Source: Dyadobacter psychrophilus (lineage in GTDB: Bacteria > Bacteroidota > Bacteroidia > Cytophagales > Spirosomataceae). From it: 64,000 nt of DNA. Location of the stretch: contig NZ_FUZA01000001.1 of NCBI RefSeq assembly GCF_900167945.1, forward strand, positions 1,178,001 through 1,242,000, written 5' to 3'. The translations under genes were made by a program, and so were the position numbers. This document shows positions 41,918-51,920 of the stretch, one piece after another (position 1 is the stretch's first letter; each line of letters opens with the position of its first letter). The notes below the pieces were generated by a model. It did no database searches, was not told where the DNA came from, and saw nothing but the letters and a program-made list of their open reading frames with translations.

Positions 41918-44296
41918 TTACTCACTCCGCAAGGATTTTACCGGGTTCATGAGCGCGGCTTTGATGGCCTGGAAACTTACGGTCATTAATGTGATGAAAA
42001 TGGCTGTTACTGCGGAAATTGCGAACACTACCCAGCTGAGTTCAATGTGATATTCGTATTTTTTCAGCCAGTCGCTCAGGAAATACAAGGCGATCGGCGA
42101 TGCGATGGCGCAGGATACGATTACCAGATAGACGAATTCTTTTGAAAGCATGGCCCACATTTGCGCGACACTGGCTCCCAGCGCCTTGCGGATACCAATC
42201 TCCTTTGTTCTTTGCTCCGCAGTGTAAGCTGCGAGTCCGAATAAGCCGAGGCAGGATATGAAAACAGCCAGCACCGCAAACACACGCGCTAATTTACCGA
42301 TCCGCTCTTCTGCCCGGAATTTAGCTTCATATTCCTCATCCGCAAACTTGAATTCGAATGGGGAATCCGGGTCATGTTTTTTGAATATCGCTTCTATTTT
42401 TTTCAGGGATTTATCCACCGGCGCGCCAGGCAACAGCTTTATATTGATCAGGTTGGCCCACTCGTAATCCATCAGAAAAACAGTCGGAACGGCTGGCTCG
42501 TAAGGTGATTGCATGACCATATCCTTAATAACGCCCACCACTTGTTTGGGCTTACCATTGAAACGGATCGTCTTGCCTACAATGTCTTTTATTCCGGTCA
42601 GTTTCACAGCCGATTCGTTCAAAACAAATGCAGCCGTGTCAGTCGAAAATGATCGTGAAAAGTCACGGCCATCTATGATTTTCCAGCCTATTGTTTTACC
42701 AAAATCATGCGTAACGGCAATGGTGCCAAACAATGGTAACGAGCCCGGTTCCATTCCCTCCCACTCAAAACCGATCTGATTGGAATAAATGCCGGTCGTT
42801 GGACTGGATGATTCGCTCATTTCAAACACCGCGCCGGATTTTAACAGATCGTCGCGCAATGGATAATACTTGCCATAAAGATTGGGCGAAATGTTGATTT
42901 GCAAAAGTCCTTGTCTGTCATAACCAACAGGGCGGCTTTTGGCATGCTGTATCTGCTGAAAAACGATAATGGTCCCGATAATCAACGTGATAGACACGGT
43001 GAACTGCATCACAACCATCACCTTCCGCGGCACCGCAGACCATTTCCCCACCTTGAATGTGCCTTTCAAAACCGAAAGCGGATTGAATGAAGATAGATAA
43101 AATGCCGGATAACTGCCTGATATTAACCCCGTAAAGAGTGAGAAGACAAAAAGCATCAGCCAAAACTGGAAATACTGCCACGGGAAACTCACACGCTTGC
43201 CGGAAAGATCGTTGAAGGCAGGAAGCGAGATTAATACGATGAGAATAGCGAGGATCAATGCGAAGGAAACAACGAGAAAGGATTCGCTAAGGAATTGAAA
43301 GATGAGCTGGCTCCGCAGCGAACCGATTGATTTCCTGATCCCCACTTCCTTAGCACGTTTTTCGGAACGGGCAGTGCTGAGATTCATGAAGTTGATGCAG
43401 GCCAGCAGCAGCACAAAAATCCCGATTATGCTGAAAAGCCAGACGAACTGAATGCCGCCGCCCACATTTTTGCCATCCTTAAAATCAGAATACAAATGCC
43501 AGCGGCTCATCGGATGAAGAAAATACTGAGGCTTATCTGTTTTTGAGAAAGCATGCGGCAATTCAACATCCCGGATTTTTAACGACACTTTTTCAATGTC
43601 TGCATGATCGGCAACCTGTGCATAAAACTGGAAAGAATGGTTGCCCCATTGCGTCTGCGCCTCTTTTACCCAATTTTCCGCCAACAGATAATCGTTCCAC
43701 GTCAGCAGCAAATTCAGATCATTAAACTCAGAATTGAACGGAATGTCCTCATAAACTCCGGTCACTTTAACATCCTTTTTGATGTCCAGTTTCAGCGTTT
43801 TATTCAAAGGGTCTTCTTTGCCAAAAAGGGCTTTTGCAACAGATTCCGAGATTACAACCGAGCCGGGATCTTTTAATGCTGTTTTTATATCCCCTTTCAG
43901 CATTTTCAGAGAGAGCATTTCCGGAAGGGCTGGCTGCGCCCACATGCCTGCCTTATTGATCTTTTTATCACCATTGGCCAGCAAATGTCCAAAATTCCAG
44001 GACGCCATGGAGGTATTTTTGAAATCAGCAGAATACTTATTCGCCATTTCTGCCACGGCCGGAAGCGAAACTGCCCTCCCACTGCCCGTTTGGCCATTGA
44101 ATGTCTGACTAATGTACGCCTGCGTGACCCGGTCGTAGTTTTTGTGATATTTATTAAAAGAAAGCTCGTCCCAGACCCAAAGACCAATCAGCATCGCAAC
44201 CGCAATTCCTACGGCCAGTCCGGCGATATTGATGAACGAATAAACCTTGTTTTTAAGGAGGTTCCGGAATGCAATAACGAAATAGTTCTTGATCAT
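41918..44296 (-). CDS. FtsX/MacB-like permease 11
   Basis: The 792-aa protein is the last gene of the 14->11 unit, as its relative permease 2 is the last of its own unit. It shares with permease 2 the DELSFNK-HKNYDR segment, IGSLRxQL after the first coupling helix (AKEVGIRKSIGS), SRWHLYSDFKDGK, KSRPVGY and KDMVMQSP. The second coupling helix is TKEIGIRKALGAS, followed by VAQMWAMLSKEF. Start 26 nt after permease 12 stops. C-terminus NPVKSLRSE. Confidence 0.95.
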   Translation of the reverse strand: MIKNYFVIAFRNLLKNKVYSFINIAGLAVGIAVAMLIGLWVWDELSFNKYHKNYDRVTQAYISQTFNGQTGSGRAVSLPAVAEMANKYSADFKNTSMASWNFGHLLANGDKKINKAGMWAQPALPEMLSLKMLKGDIKTALKDPGSVVISESVAKALFGKEDPLNKTLKLDIKKDVKVTGVYEDIPFNSEFNDLNLLLTWNDYLLAENWVKEAQTQWGNHSFQFYAQVADHADIEKVSLKIRDVELPHAFSKTDKPQYFLHPMSRWHLYSDFKDGKNVGGGIQFVWLFSIIGIFVLLLACINFMNLSTARSEKRAKEVGIRKSIGSLRSQLIFQFLSESFLVVSFALILAILIVLISLPAFNDLSGKRVSFPWQYFQFWLMLFVFSLFTGLISGSYPAFYLSSFNPLSVLKGTFKVGKWSAVPRKVMVVMQFTVSITLIIGTIIVFQQIQHAKSRPVGYDRQGLLQINISPNLYGKYYPLRDDLLKSGAVFEMSESSSPTTGIYSNQIGFEWEGMEPGSLPLFGTIAVTHDFGKTIGWKIIDGRDFSRSFSTDTAAFVLNESAVKLTGIKDIVGKTIRFNGKPKQVVGVIKDMVMQSPYEPAVPTVFLMDYEWANLINIKLLPGAPVDKSLKKIEAIFKKHDPDSPFEFKFADEEYEAKFRAEERIGKLARVFAVLAVFISCLGLFGLAAYTAEQRTKEIGIRKALGASVAQMWAMLSKEFVYLVIVSCAIASPIALYFLSDWLKKYEYHIELSWVVFAISAVTAIFITLMTVSFQAIKAALMNPVKSLRSE

Positions 44297-44322
44297 GGGG
44301 CTACGCAGATTAGGTTATAAAA

Positions 44323-46737
44323 TTACTCGCTCCTTAAAGATGTCACAGGATTCACTAAAGCTGCTTTGATACTCTGAAAACTTATTGTAATTAAAGCAAT
44401 AATGATCGCCCCGACTCCCGCAAGCACATATAACCATGCACTAATTTCAACCTGATAAGTAAAATCCTGCAACCAGCCCTTCATCACATACCAGGCAACA
44501 GGCGACGCAATGGTGAGCGCTATCACGACCAGTTTCACGAAATCAACTGAAAACAAGCTGAAAATGTTGAATGCCGAAGCGCCAATCGCCTTGCGAATGC
44601 CCATTTCCTTCATACGGGACTCGGCCATGAAAGCGACAACGCCGTACAACCCCAGGCAACCGATGAAAATGGCAATTCCGGTCAGTATTTTGAAGAGATC
44701 AAATAGTTTGGACTCCTTTTCATAGAAACTGTTGAGCGTTTCGTCCAGGAATGTATAGCTGAATAAATAGTCTGGAAATGTTGCCGACCAGACTTTTTCA
44801 ATTCTTTCAATTTGTTTGGCGTCGGCATTTTTATTGAGCTTAATGCCTAATGTGCCGTAATTTCCACGTTGCGTGGTGAGCACGCAGGGTATAATTTCAC
44901 GGTGCAAACTATACGTATTGAAATTTTTGACCACGCCCACGATCGGCAATTTGAACTCGGACCCGCCGATGGTAAGCCGTTTGCCAATAATGTCAGCAGG
45001 ATTTTTAAAGCCCTGTTTTTTTACAAAAGCTTCATTAACAACATATTCGCGCATTGTATCTGCGGGCAGATACATCCTTCCCGCTGCCATTTTTAATCCA
45101 TAAGTTTTTACGTATGCTGTATCCGCAGGCCGCATAACCACTTCAAAATCGAGGAATTCAGCATCATTTTCATATTTAAAACCGGTTTGCCAATTACTTC
45201 TCGACATGGGCGTAAAGGCGCTGAAACTCATGGATTTTATCCCAGGCTCATTAACTAACTTGGCATACAAACCTTCCAAAACGCCCGGATCCTGTGCAGG
45301 AATTGGCATACTAATGATCTCGTCCTTCTGAAATCCAAGGTCAAGCGTACGAAAATATTTCATCTGGCTATAAGCGATCAATGTGCCGATCAGCACTATC
45401 TGAGAAATCGTGAATTGCAGGACGATCAACCCGGAACGCAGACTCGCCTGCCCGCCTCCCGCTGTCCTCATTTTACCTTTTAATGCAAGAATAGGCTGGT
45501 AACCCGACACCACCATCGCAGGATAAAAACCAGCAAGAACGGTTGTAATCACTGTCAGTACAGCCAGGAATGCCATTATTGAAATGTCCGTCACAAATAT
45601 TACACCCTCCGCCTTAACGTTCAGAATGTTGGCAACACTGGGCAACACAATTTGCGCTACGATCAACGCGAGTATGACAGATAAGACAGTAATTACAGCA
45701 GTTTCAGAAAAATATTGCCTTAATAACTGTCCGCGCGTGCTGCCCAGCACTTTTCTCACACCCACTTCCCGCGCCCGACGGAGCGCCTGTGCAGTGGCGA
45801 GATTGATAAAATTCACGCAAGCTGTGATCAAAATAAACATCCCCACCAGCACCATCGCCCAGATCATCCCTTTGCTGATCGTCCTGCCTGTGTAATTGGA
45901 AGTTTTTGTATCGAAGTGAATGTCGTTAACGGGTTGTAAAATGTACTCTTCAACCGCAGCGTCCTTTGGTTCTCTGTATTTTTTGACAAAAGAAACCAGT
46001 TGCTGCTCCATTTTCTCTTCACTCACATTTGCTGGCAACATCATGTACATTTGCCCGCCTCCGTAAGTGCTTTGCCAGTCATCCCAGTTCGTAAATGCGC
46101 CATAACCTTTTAATGAAGCGAACGAAAGCATGGTCGTAAAAGGGAAATTTGTGGTAGCAGGCGGATCCTGGATAATGCCGGTAACCACAAAATTCATGTT
46201 GTTTTCCACCCTGATAGTCTTGCCCATCGGATCTGCATTCCCAAAATATTTTTTTGCCTGACTCTCAGAAAGCACCACTGCGCCGGGATTATTAAGGGAG
46301 CTGGCAGCCGATCCCTTCAACCATTTGTAATCAAATAGTTTAAAATATTGAGGATCGATAAATGAAACTGCATTGCTTTGTTCAAAATGCTTTTTGCGGT
46401 TTGGTCCTTCCCCGATCGTGATCAGTGCGCCACGCATGGCATATGTGCACGAAATCTGATTTCGAATTTCGGGAAAATCATTGCGCAACGCCGCCAGGGC
46501 CGGAAGTGGCATGCCAGTATTATAGCCCTTATCAACCTCTCCTTTTGTATGTTTCAAAATCCGGAAAATGCGGTCGACATTTTTATGCTGCTGATCAAAA
46601 CTAAGCTCATACCGAACCGTAAAAAAGATCAGCAAGCAACAAGCGAGCCCCAGAGTAAGCCCGGTAATGTTGATCAAAGTAAAATTCCAGTTACGCCTTA
46701 AATTCCTGAAAGAAGTGATAAGATAATTTTTGATCAT
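44323..46737 (-). CDS. FtsX/MacB-like permease 12
   Basis: The 804-aa protein begins 49 nt after permease 13 stops. Its N-terminus MIKNYLITSFRNLRRNWNF lacks the usual KIA[FWL]RN. It is the partner of permease 7 (AREVGVRKVLGSTR with RQYFSET, ISQI in TM5, MKYFRTLDLGF). The second coupling helix is MKEMGIRKAIGAS, with M for I. The second periplasmic domain has GVVKNFNTYSL, and the C-terminus is NPVTSLRSE with T for K. Confidence 0.95.
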   Translation of the reverse strand: MIKNYLITSFRNLRRNWNFTLINITGLTLGLACCLLIFFTVRYELSFDQQHKNVDRIFRILKHTKGEVDKGYNTGMPLPALAALRNDFPEIRNQISCTYAMRGALITIGEGPNRKKHFEQSNAVSFIDPQYFKLFDYKWLKGSAASSLNNPGAVVLSESQAKKYFGNADPMGKTIRVENNMNFVVTGIIQDPPATTNFPFTTMLSFASLKGYGAFTNWDDWQSTYGGGQMYMMLPANVSEEKMEQQLVSFVKKYREPKDAAVEEYILQPVNDIHFDTKTSNYTGRTISKGMIWAMVLVGMFILITACVNFINLATAQALRRAREVGVRKVLGSTRGQLLRQYFSETAVITVLSVILALIVAQIVLPSVANILNVKAEGVIFVTDISIMAFLAVLTVITTVLAGFYPAMVVSGYQPILALKGKMRTAGGGQASLRSGLIVLQFTISQIVLIGTLIAYSQMKYFRTLDLGFQKDEIISMPIPAQDPGVLEGLYAKLVNEPGIKSMSFSAFTPMSRSNWQTGFKYENDAEFLDFEVVMRPADTAYVKTYGLKMAAGRMYLPADTMREYVVNEAFVKKQGFKNPADIIGKRLTIGGSEFKLPIVGVVKNFNTYSLHREIIPCVLTTQRGNYGTLGIKLNKNADAKQIERIEKVWSATFPDYLFSYTFLDETLNSFYEKESKLFDLFKILTGIAIFIGCLGLYGVVAFMAESRMKEMGIRKAIGASAFNIFSLFSVDFVKLVVIALTIASPVAWYVMKGWLQDFTYQVEISAWLYVLAGVGAIIIALITISFQSIKAALVNPVTSLRSE

Positions 46738-46786
46738 GGCTGTTTTGATGCTTTTCTGTGGGAGAATGTTTGTAATCTTCCTGGCG

Positions 46787-49207
46787 TCACTCGCTTTTCA
46801 GAGATTTTACCGGGTTCATCAACGCGGCTTTAATGCTTTGGAATCCTACGGTTGCCAAAGCGACCACGATGGCGCTTAGGCCGACAAGAACGAAGATTAA
46901 GGGATTGATCTCGATGCGGTAGGCGTAATTATCAAGCCATTTCTGCATAAAAAACCACGATAATGGTGTGGCAATGACGATTGCGATCAAAACAAGTTTT
47001 ACGAAATCTTTGGACAATACAAAAACCAGATTGGCAATGGTGGCTCCCAAGACTTTGCGAACACCGATCTCCTTGGTGCGCTGCTCCATCACAATCAATG
47101 CAACTGCAAACAGCCCCAGACACGACAGTATGATCGCTATCCCGGATGCAAGACTGAAAACTTTGGACAAATGTCCTTCTTCTCTGTACCAGGAATTGGT
47201 GTTTTCATCCACAAATGTTCCTGTGAACTCTGTTTCAGGTGCAACCTCTTTCCAAACATTTTTCAACTTGTCCATAGCAATCCGCAAACTTTGCGGCGTC
47301 ACCCGCACGAAAATGTAATTAACTGACCCTGAACCACCCAGATGCATAGTGATCGGTTTTTTCTCATTTTTCGAAGAATATAAATGGAAGTCAGGAATCA
47401 CGCCGATGATCTGATACTTAACGCCGGCCGTATCCGTTTGAAAATATTTGCCGACAGCATCTTTTTCCTGGATCATTTTAGCCATGCTTTCTGTGATAAT
47501 GACTCTGTCGAGCGAATCACTTGGATAAGCTGGGCTGAACTCCCGCCCCGCCAGCAGCTTGATATTCAATGCTTTAAGATAATCGTAATCGATTGAAAGC
47601 CAGTCCGTGGTGATGTCCTTTTCCTTATAAGTAAAACCGATCACACTCCGGGAAGTGCTCCGGTCCATACCTACACCCAGATTAACCGCGCTTCCGCTGA
47701 TTGCGAGTACATTAGGATCGCCTTCGAGCTCGTTTCGTAGCCTTCGCAACACTTTGTTACCATTAATCTTATTTCCAACCGGAATGCTGATCACCTGTTC
47801 TTTTTCAAATCCCAGCGGTTGTGTGCGCAAATGATTGACCTGCTGAACGGCGATGATTGTGCTGCATATCAACAAACTTGACAATGTAAACTGCGCAATA
47901 ATGAGGGAGTTACGCAGCACGCCCGGCTTTTTCAATGTCACCTTCCCTTTTAACACTTCCACCGCATTGAACTTGGACATTTGCCACGCCGGATAACCGC
48001 CTGCAATCAAAGTTACTAGGATAAAAAGCCCTACTAGCAGCACAATTTTGTCTGGTTCAAACATGTAATCCAGGCTGAGTTTACTTTGAAAAGTAGCATT
48101 GAAGCTTGGCAGCAGCAACACTGCGAGTATAACGCCTGTCAAAAACCCGAAAAAACAGATCACTGCAGCCTCACCCCAGATCTGAAAAAATAGTTGGGTT
48201 TTCAACGCACCCAGCGATTTCCGGACACCAACTTCCCTTGCGCGGATAAAAGATCTGGCAACATTGAGATTAATAAAATTGATACAAGCGATCATCAGGA
48301 TGAAGAAACCAATTCCCATCAAGGCATAAATAAGCGCAATTGGAGCCGCGCCACCACCCGATACCTTCGAATTGAAGTGCAGGTTTGCCATATTTTCAAG
48401 TCTGATCGCGAAAATATCCCCTCTCTCGTCCGGTTTTGCACCTTGTCTTTTTAGTGTAGTGATGTTTTCAGCAAAATATTTTTGTGTAAATGGTTTCAAC
48501 CGTTTTTCAAAAGCAGCCTGATCGGCGTTTGGAGTTAATTTTAAATAAACCCGGTGAGAATGCGCATCCCATTGCTCCTTGGATTGCTGATATCCCCCGG
48601 CATTTTCAGTTCTCACAAATGCATCATATTTGATCGACGAATTTTCAGGAAAATCTTTCAGCACGCCCGTAACCACATATTCTTTTCGATTGGCATCCAG
48701 CCCGACCTGTAACGACTTACCCATCGGATCCTCTTTCCCGAATATAGCCTTTGCCATATTTTCGCTGATAATGATGCTACTAAGGTCTTGCAGAGCTGTT
48801 TCGGCAGTGCCTTTTACGAGTGGGAATGTAAAGATTTTGAGAAAATCAGGATCAGCGAACATAACCTGCTTATCGAAATATTTTCCTTTATATTCCAAAA
48901 CATCACTTCCGTTCACAACCCTTGTAATACTCTCTATTTCAGGAAATTCAGCCTTTAAAGCAGGCGTTAAGGGAAAAGGCATTGAACTCGCTGCATTCGC
49001 CTTTTCCGGATCATTGGAAAAGAAATAAGTTTGAAAAATGCGCTCTTTGTCTTTATGAAAGTTATCAAAGGACAATTGAAAATATGCCGTCAGAAACAAA
49101 AATGCGCTAATACAGAATGCAACGGACAAACCCGTAATATTAATCAGCGCGTAACCTTTGCTCTTCCAAAGGTTGCGAAATGCGATTTTGAGATAGTTTT
49201 TAAACAT
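46787..49207 (-). CDS. FtsX/MacB-like permease 13
   Basis: The 806-aa protein begins 24 nt after permease 14 stops. TM1 (LINITGLSVAFCISAFLFLT) lacks the usual GLAxGMA motif. The first coupling helix is AREVGVRKSLGA and is followed by QIWGEAAV instead of QFxxES. The segment after TM6 reads CLGLFAVALIVMEQRTKEIG, with AVAL in place of GLAx. The second periplasmic domain has GVIPDFHLYSS. One of the more divergent members; no clear pair. Confidence 0.94.
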   Translation of the reverse strand: MFKNYLKIAFRNLWKSKGYALINITGLSVAFCISAFLFLTAYFQLSFDNFHKDKERIFQTYFFSNDPEKANAASSMPFPLTPALKAEFPEIESITRVVNGSDVLEYKGKYFDKQVMFADPDFLKIFTFPLVKGTAETALQDLSSIIISENMAKAIFGKEDPMGKSLQVGLDANRKEYVVTGVLKDFPENSSIKYDAFVRTENAGGYQQSKEQWDAHSHRVYLKLTPNADQAAFEKRLKPFTQKYFAENITTLKRQGAKPDERGDIFAIRLENMANLHFNSKVSGGGAAPIALIYALMGIGFFILMIACINFINLNVARSFIRAREVGVRKSLGALKTQLFFQIWGEAAVICFFGFLTGVILAVLLLPSFNATFQSKLSLDYMFEPDKIVLLVGLFILVTLIAGGYPAWQMSKFNAVEVLKGKVTLKKPGVLRNSLIIAQFTLSSLLICSTIIAVQQVNHLRTQPLGFEKEQVISIPVGNKINGNKVLRRLRNELEGDPNVLAISGSAVNLGVGMDRSTSRSVIGFTYKEKDITTDWLSIDYDYLKALNIKLLAGREFSPAYPSDSLDRVIITESMAKMIQEKDAVGKYFQTDTAGVKYQIIGVIPDFHLYSSKNEKKPITMHLGGSGSVNYIFVRVTPQSLRIAMDKLKNVWKEVAPETEFTGTFVDENTNSWYREEGHLSKVFSLASGIAIILSCLGLFAVALIVMEQRTKEIGVRKVLGATIANLVFVLSKDFVKLVLIAIVIATPLSWFFMQKWLDNYAYRIEINPLIFVLVGLSAIVVALATVGFQSIKAALMNPVKSLKSE

Positions 49208-49231
49208 CAGAATTTTTGCTTATCATTGTTT

Positions 49232-51688
49232 CTACTCGCTTTTCAAAGATTTTACCGGATTTGTAACCGCCGCCTTAATCGCTTGCGTGCTGACCGTAAT
49301 CATAGCAATAATGACCGCCAATGCACCTGCCACTACAAACATCCACCACTGAATACTGATCTTATAGGCGAAGTCCTGCAACCATTGGTTCATAATATAC
49401 CAGGTTAGCGGTGTGGCTATCAGCATCGAAATGAGTACCAGTTTGATAAAATCACCTGAAAGCAACCCAACAATGCTGCCAATGGAAGCTCCCAGAACCT
49501 TCCTCACCCCGATTTCTTTGATCCGTTGCTGCGCTGCGAAAGCTGCCAATCCAAACAGACCAAGGCAGGAGATAAGAATGGAGATAATGGTAAAGGAATT
49601 CACGATGCGTGCCGTGCGCGCATCCGCAGCGTAATTGTTCTGAAAATCCTGGTCCAGAAACGTATAAGTAAATGGCTCGCCCGGAACCAGCGACTTCCAC
49701 TTTGACTCTATGAATGGCAGCACCTGGCTTACGTTTTTTGTATTAACATGGGCGATGATGTAATTGTGATTTGCATTGCCGCTCAGGAAAAAAGCGTAAG
49801 GTTCTATTGCGTTGTGCAGATCCTGATAATGAAAATCCTTTACTACACCGACAATTTCCAAAGAACCAATTTTATTTTCGTCCATATTGAAGTCAAGATG
49901 CTGTCCAATCGCCTTTTCCATGGGAATTGCAAACTTCCTTAATGTTGCCTCATTGACGACTATTTTATAATTGGTGTCACCGGGAAATGCAGCTGAAAAC
50001 ATGCGGCCGGCTGCCATTTTGAAACCCATTGTTTCCATAAAATCCGGCGCAACCCAGTTGGTTTTTACCAGTCCATCCTCATTTACACTTTGTCCGGGAA
50101 GAAAAACCGACATATCGCTTGGGTTCAGAATGCCCGGATAATAGCTTGTTCCAGACGCAGCAGTGATCTGATTATTCACCAGAATTTCATTACGGAGAGC
50201 AGTATACGCTTTCCGGCTTTCTTCACTTCGGAACGGAATAACGATCTGCTGTTCCTTGGTAAAACCCAATGGCTGCTCCTGCATGAATTTGATCTGCCCT
50301 TGAATAACCATCGTTGCCACAACCAGTCCGATCGAGATCACGAATTGAAATACAACCAATCCCCTACGCAATGCAGCGGCCGAAACCGAGTTAACGAATT
50401 TTCCTTTGATAACGTCCAGTGGGTTGAAAACGGAAAGATAAAAAGCAGGATAACTTCCTGCCAGCAAACCGGTTATAAACGCCAGGATAACAAATGATGC
50501 AATGATTTCGGGTTTGAACAATTCGGATAAGGACAGCGCTTTGTCCGCAAGCTGATTGAAAAAAGGAAGGAACAAAACAACAAATACGGCGGCAATGATC
50601 AGCGCCAAAAATGTCAGCACCAGCGACTCACCCAAAAACTGGCCGATCAGGCCGCTTTTGCCCGCGCCCATTACTTTCCGCATGCCCACTTCCGCTGCGC
50701 GCTTGGCCGACCGCGCAGTAGCAAGATTCATGAAATTGATGCACGCAATGAGCAACGTAAATATAGCGATAGAAGCCAGCACATACAGGTAAGTTGTACT
50801 GGTTGTGCTTGTTACAATTTTGTCAATCTTGTTGAAAAGGTGAATATCTTTAACGGGAAGCAATGCCAGTTTTTTATCAAAACCTGCAATTTTCAGATCC
50901 TTGCGGGCATATTTTTCAATAAATGAAGGAAGTTTCTGGCCAAATTTCTCTGCACTTGTTCCCGGTTTCAAACGCAGATAATGGTAAAACATGTTGTTAC
51001 TGGTGAAATTCAGATCGGGCTGCCGCAAATAATCGCCCACCCAGCCCGCATGCAGCGAGACAAAATAATTGGCATCAATGTGCGACTTGTCACCCTGACT
51101 TCTGAAAACGCCTGTTACCCGAAAATTTTCGTTATGACCGGTTTTGCCTCCTATGCGGATCGTTTTGTCCAAAGCTGGACCACCTCCAAAAAACTTTTGC
51201 GCAACCGCGTCCGACAACACAACCGAGTGAGCGTCGTTCATGGAAGTCTTCGGGTCTCCTTCTACGAACTCATAAGTAAAGACATCAAAAAAAGTGGAAT
51301 CCACATGAATTCCCTTGGTTTCGTAAAACGATTTTTCTCCTTGCCCAGGCTGATTTACGCGAAACAGGGCCTTATCTTCAAGAAAATTTTGCCAAAGCCT
51401 TGTTACTTGAACTACTTCCGGAAATTCCGATTTCATCGCTTGTGCATATGGCGCCGGACCGCGCGGATTGTCCATTATCTCGCCATTGGACTGCACATTT
51501 TCGCTACGCAGTAAATACAGGTCCTTAATGTGTTCGTGTTGCTGATCAAAGGAAACCTCACTTTGAATGTAAAGCAGCAGCAACATGCAGCACGTCATGC
51601 CTACGGATAGTCCGAACACATTAATGGCGGAAAAGAGCTTACTTTTAAGCACATTCCGCCAAGCAATTTTTAAATAGTTTTTGATCAT
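49232..51688 (-). CDS. FtsX/MacB-like permease 14 (first of its unit)
   Basis: The 818-aa protein is the longest in the array and heads the 14->11 unit. It is the partner of permease 3, sharing YETKGIHVDSTFFDVFTYEF, SQGDKSHIDANYF and TSNNMFYHY. First coupling helix: AAEVGMRKVMGAG, with A before EVG; second: IKEIGVRKVLGAS, preceded by AAQQR. The second periplasmic domain has GVVKDFHYQDL. The palindrome lies 177 nt upstream, in a 232-nt gap that also holds the end of the 19->15 unit. Confidence 0.95.
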   Translation of the reverse strand: MIKNYLKIAWRNVLKSKLFSAINVFGLSVGMTCCMLLLLYIQSEVSFDQQHEHIKDLYLLRSENVQSNGEIMDNPRGPAPYAQAMKSEFPEVVQVTRLWQNFLEDKALFRVNQPGQGEKSFYETKGIHVDSTFFDVFTYEFVEGDPKTSMNDAHSVVLSDAVAQKFFGGGPALDKTIRIGGKTGHNENFRVTGVFRSQGDKSHIDANYFVSLHAGWVGDYLRQPDLNFTSNNMFYHYLRLKPGTSAEKFGQKLPSFIEKYARKDLKIAGFDKKLALLPVKDIHLFNKIDKIVTSTTSTTYLYVLASIAIFTLLIACINFMNLATARSAKRAAEVGMRKVMGAGKSGLIGQFLGESLVLTFLALIIAAVFVVLFLPFFNQLADKALSLSELFKPEIIASFVILAFITGLLAGSYPAFYLSVFNPLDVIKGKFVNSVSAAALRRGLVVFQFVISIGLVVATMVIQGQIKFMQEQPLGFTKEQQIVIPFRSEESRKAYTALRNEILVNNQITAASGTSYYPGILNPSDMSVFLPGQSVNEDGLVKTNWVAPDFMETMGFKMAAGRMFSAAFPGDTNYKIVVNEATLRKFAIPMEKAIGQHLDFNMDENKIGSLEIVGVVKDFHYQDLHNAIEPYAFFLSGNANHNYIIAHVNTKNVSQVLPFIESKWKSLVPGEPFTYTFLDQDFQNNYAADARTARIVNSFTIISILISCLGLFGLAAFAAQQRIKEIGVRKVLGASIGSIVGLLSGDFIKLVLISMLIATPLTWYIMNQWLQDFAYKISIQWWMFVVAGALAVIIAMITVSTQAIKAAVTNPVKSLKSE

Positions 51689-51709
51689 GGCTAACCTTCC
51701 TTAATAATG

Positions 51710-51738
51710 TTGATATCCATCAAATCCAGCGATATCAA
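51710..51738. repeat. 8-bp inverted repeat in the permease 14 leader
   Basis: TTGATATC (51710-51717) and GATATCAA (51731-51738) are separated by 13 nt, 22-50 nt upstream of the permease 14 start. They may form a leader hairpin; no function is assigned. Confidence 0.35.
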
Positions 51739-51864
51739 TGGGTTGAAGAGGATATTTTATTTTTCATAGCTAAATAGATATCCCTACCTAATGAATAATT
51801 ATACCAAGCCAAAGAACTATACACTAATCAGTTTATAATCAGCTATTTAAATTTGATTTTAAAC

Positions 51865-51896
51865 AACAAAAGTGTCCGCTTTCGGACACTTTTGTT
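51865..51896. promoter_or_regulatory. Shared permease-array palindrome, copy before permease 14
   Basis: A perfect 14-bp inverted repeat with loop CTTT; the core TGTCCG-CTTT-CGGACA is at 51873-51888, and TTCGG follows at +7 as in two other copies. It lies 25 nt after the permease 15 stop and heads the 14->11 unit. Confidence 0.65.
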
Positions 51897-51920
51897 CGGT
51901 ATTGGACTGGTCAGAACCAA

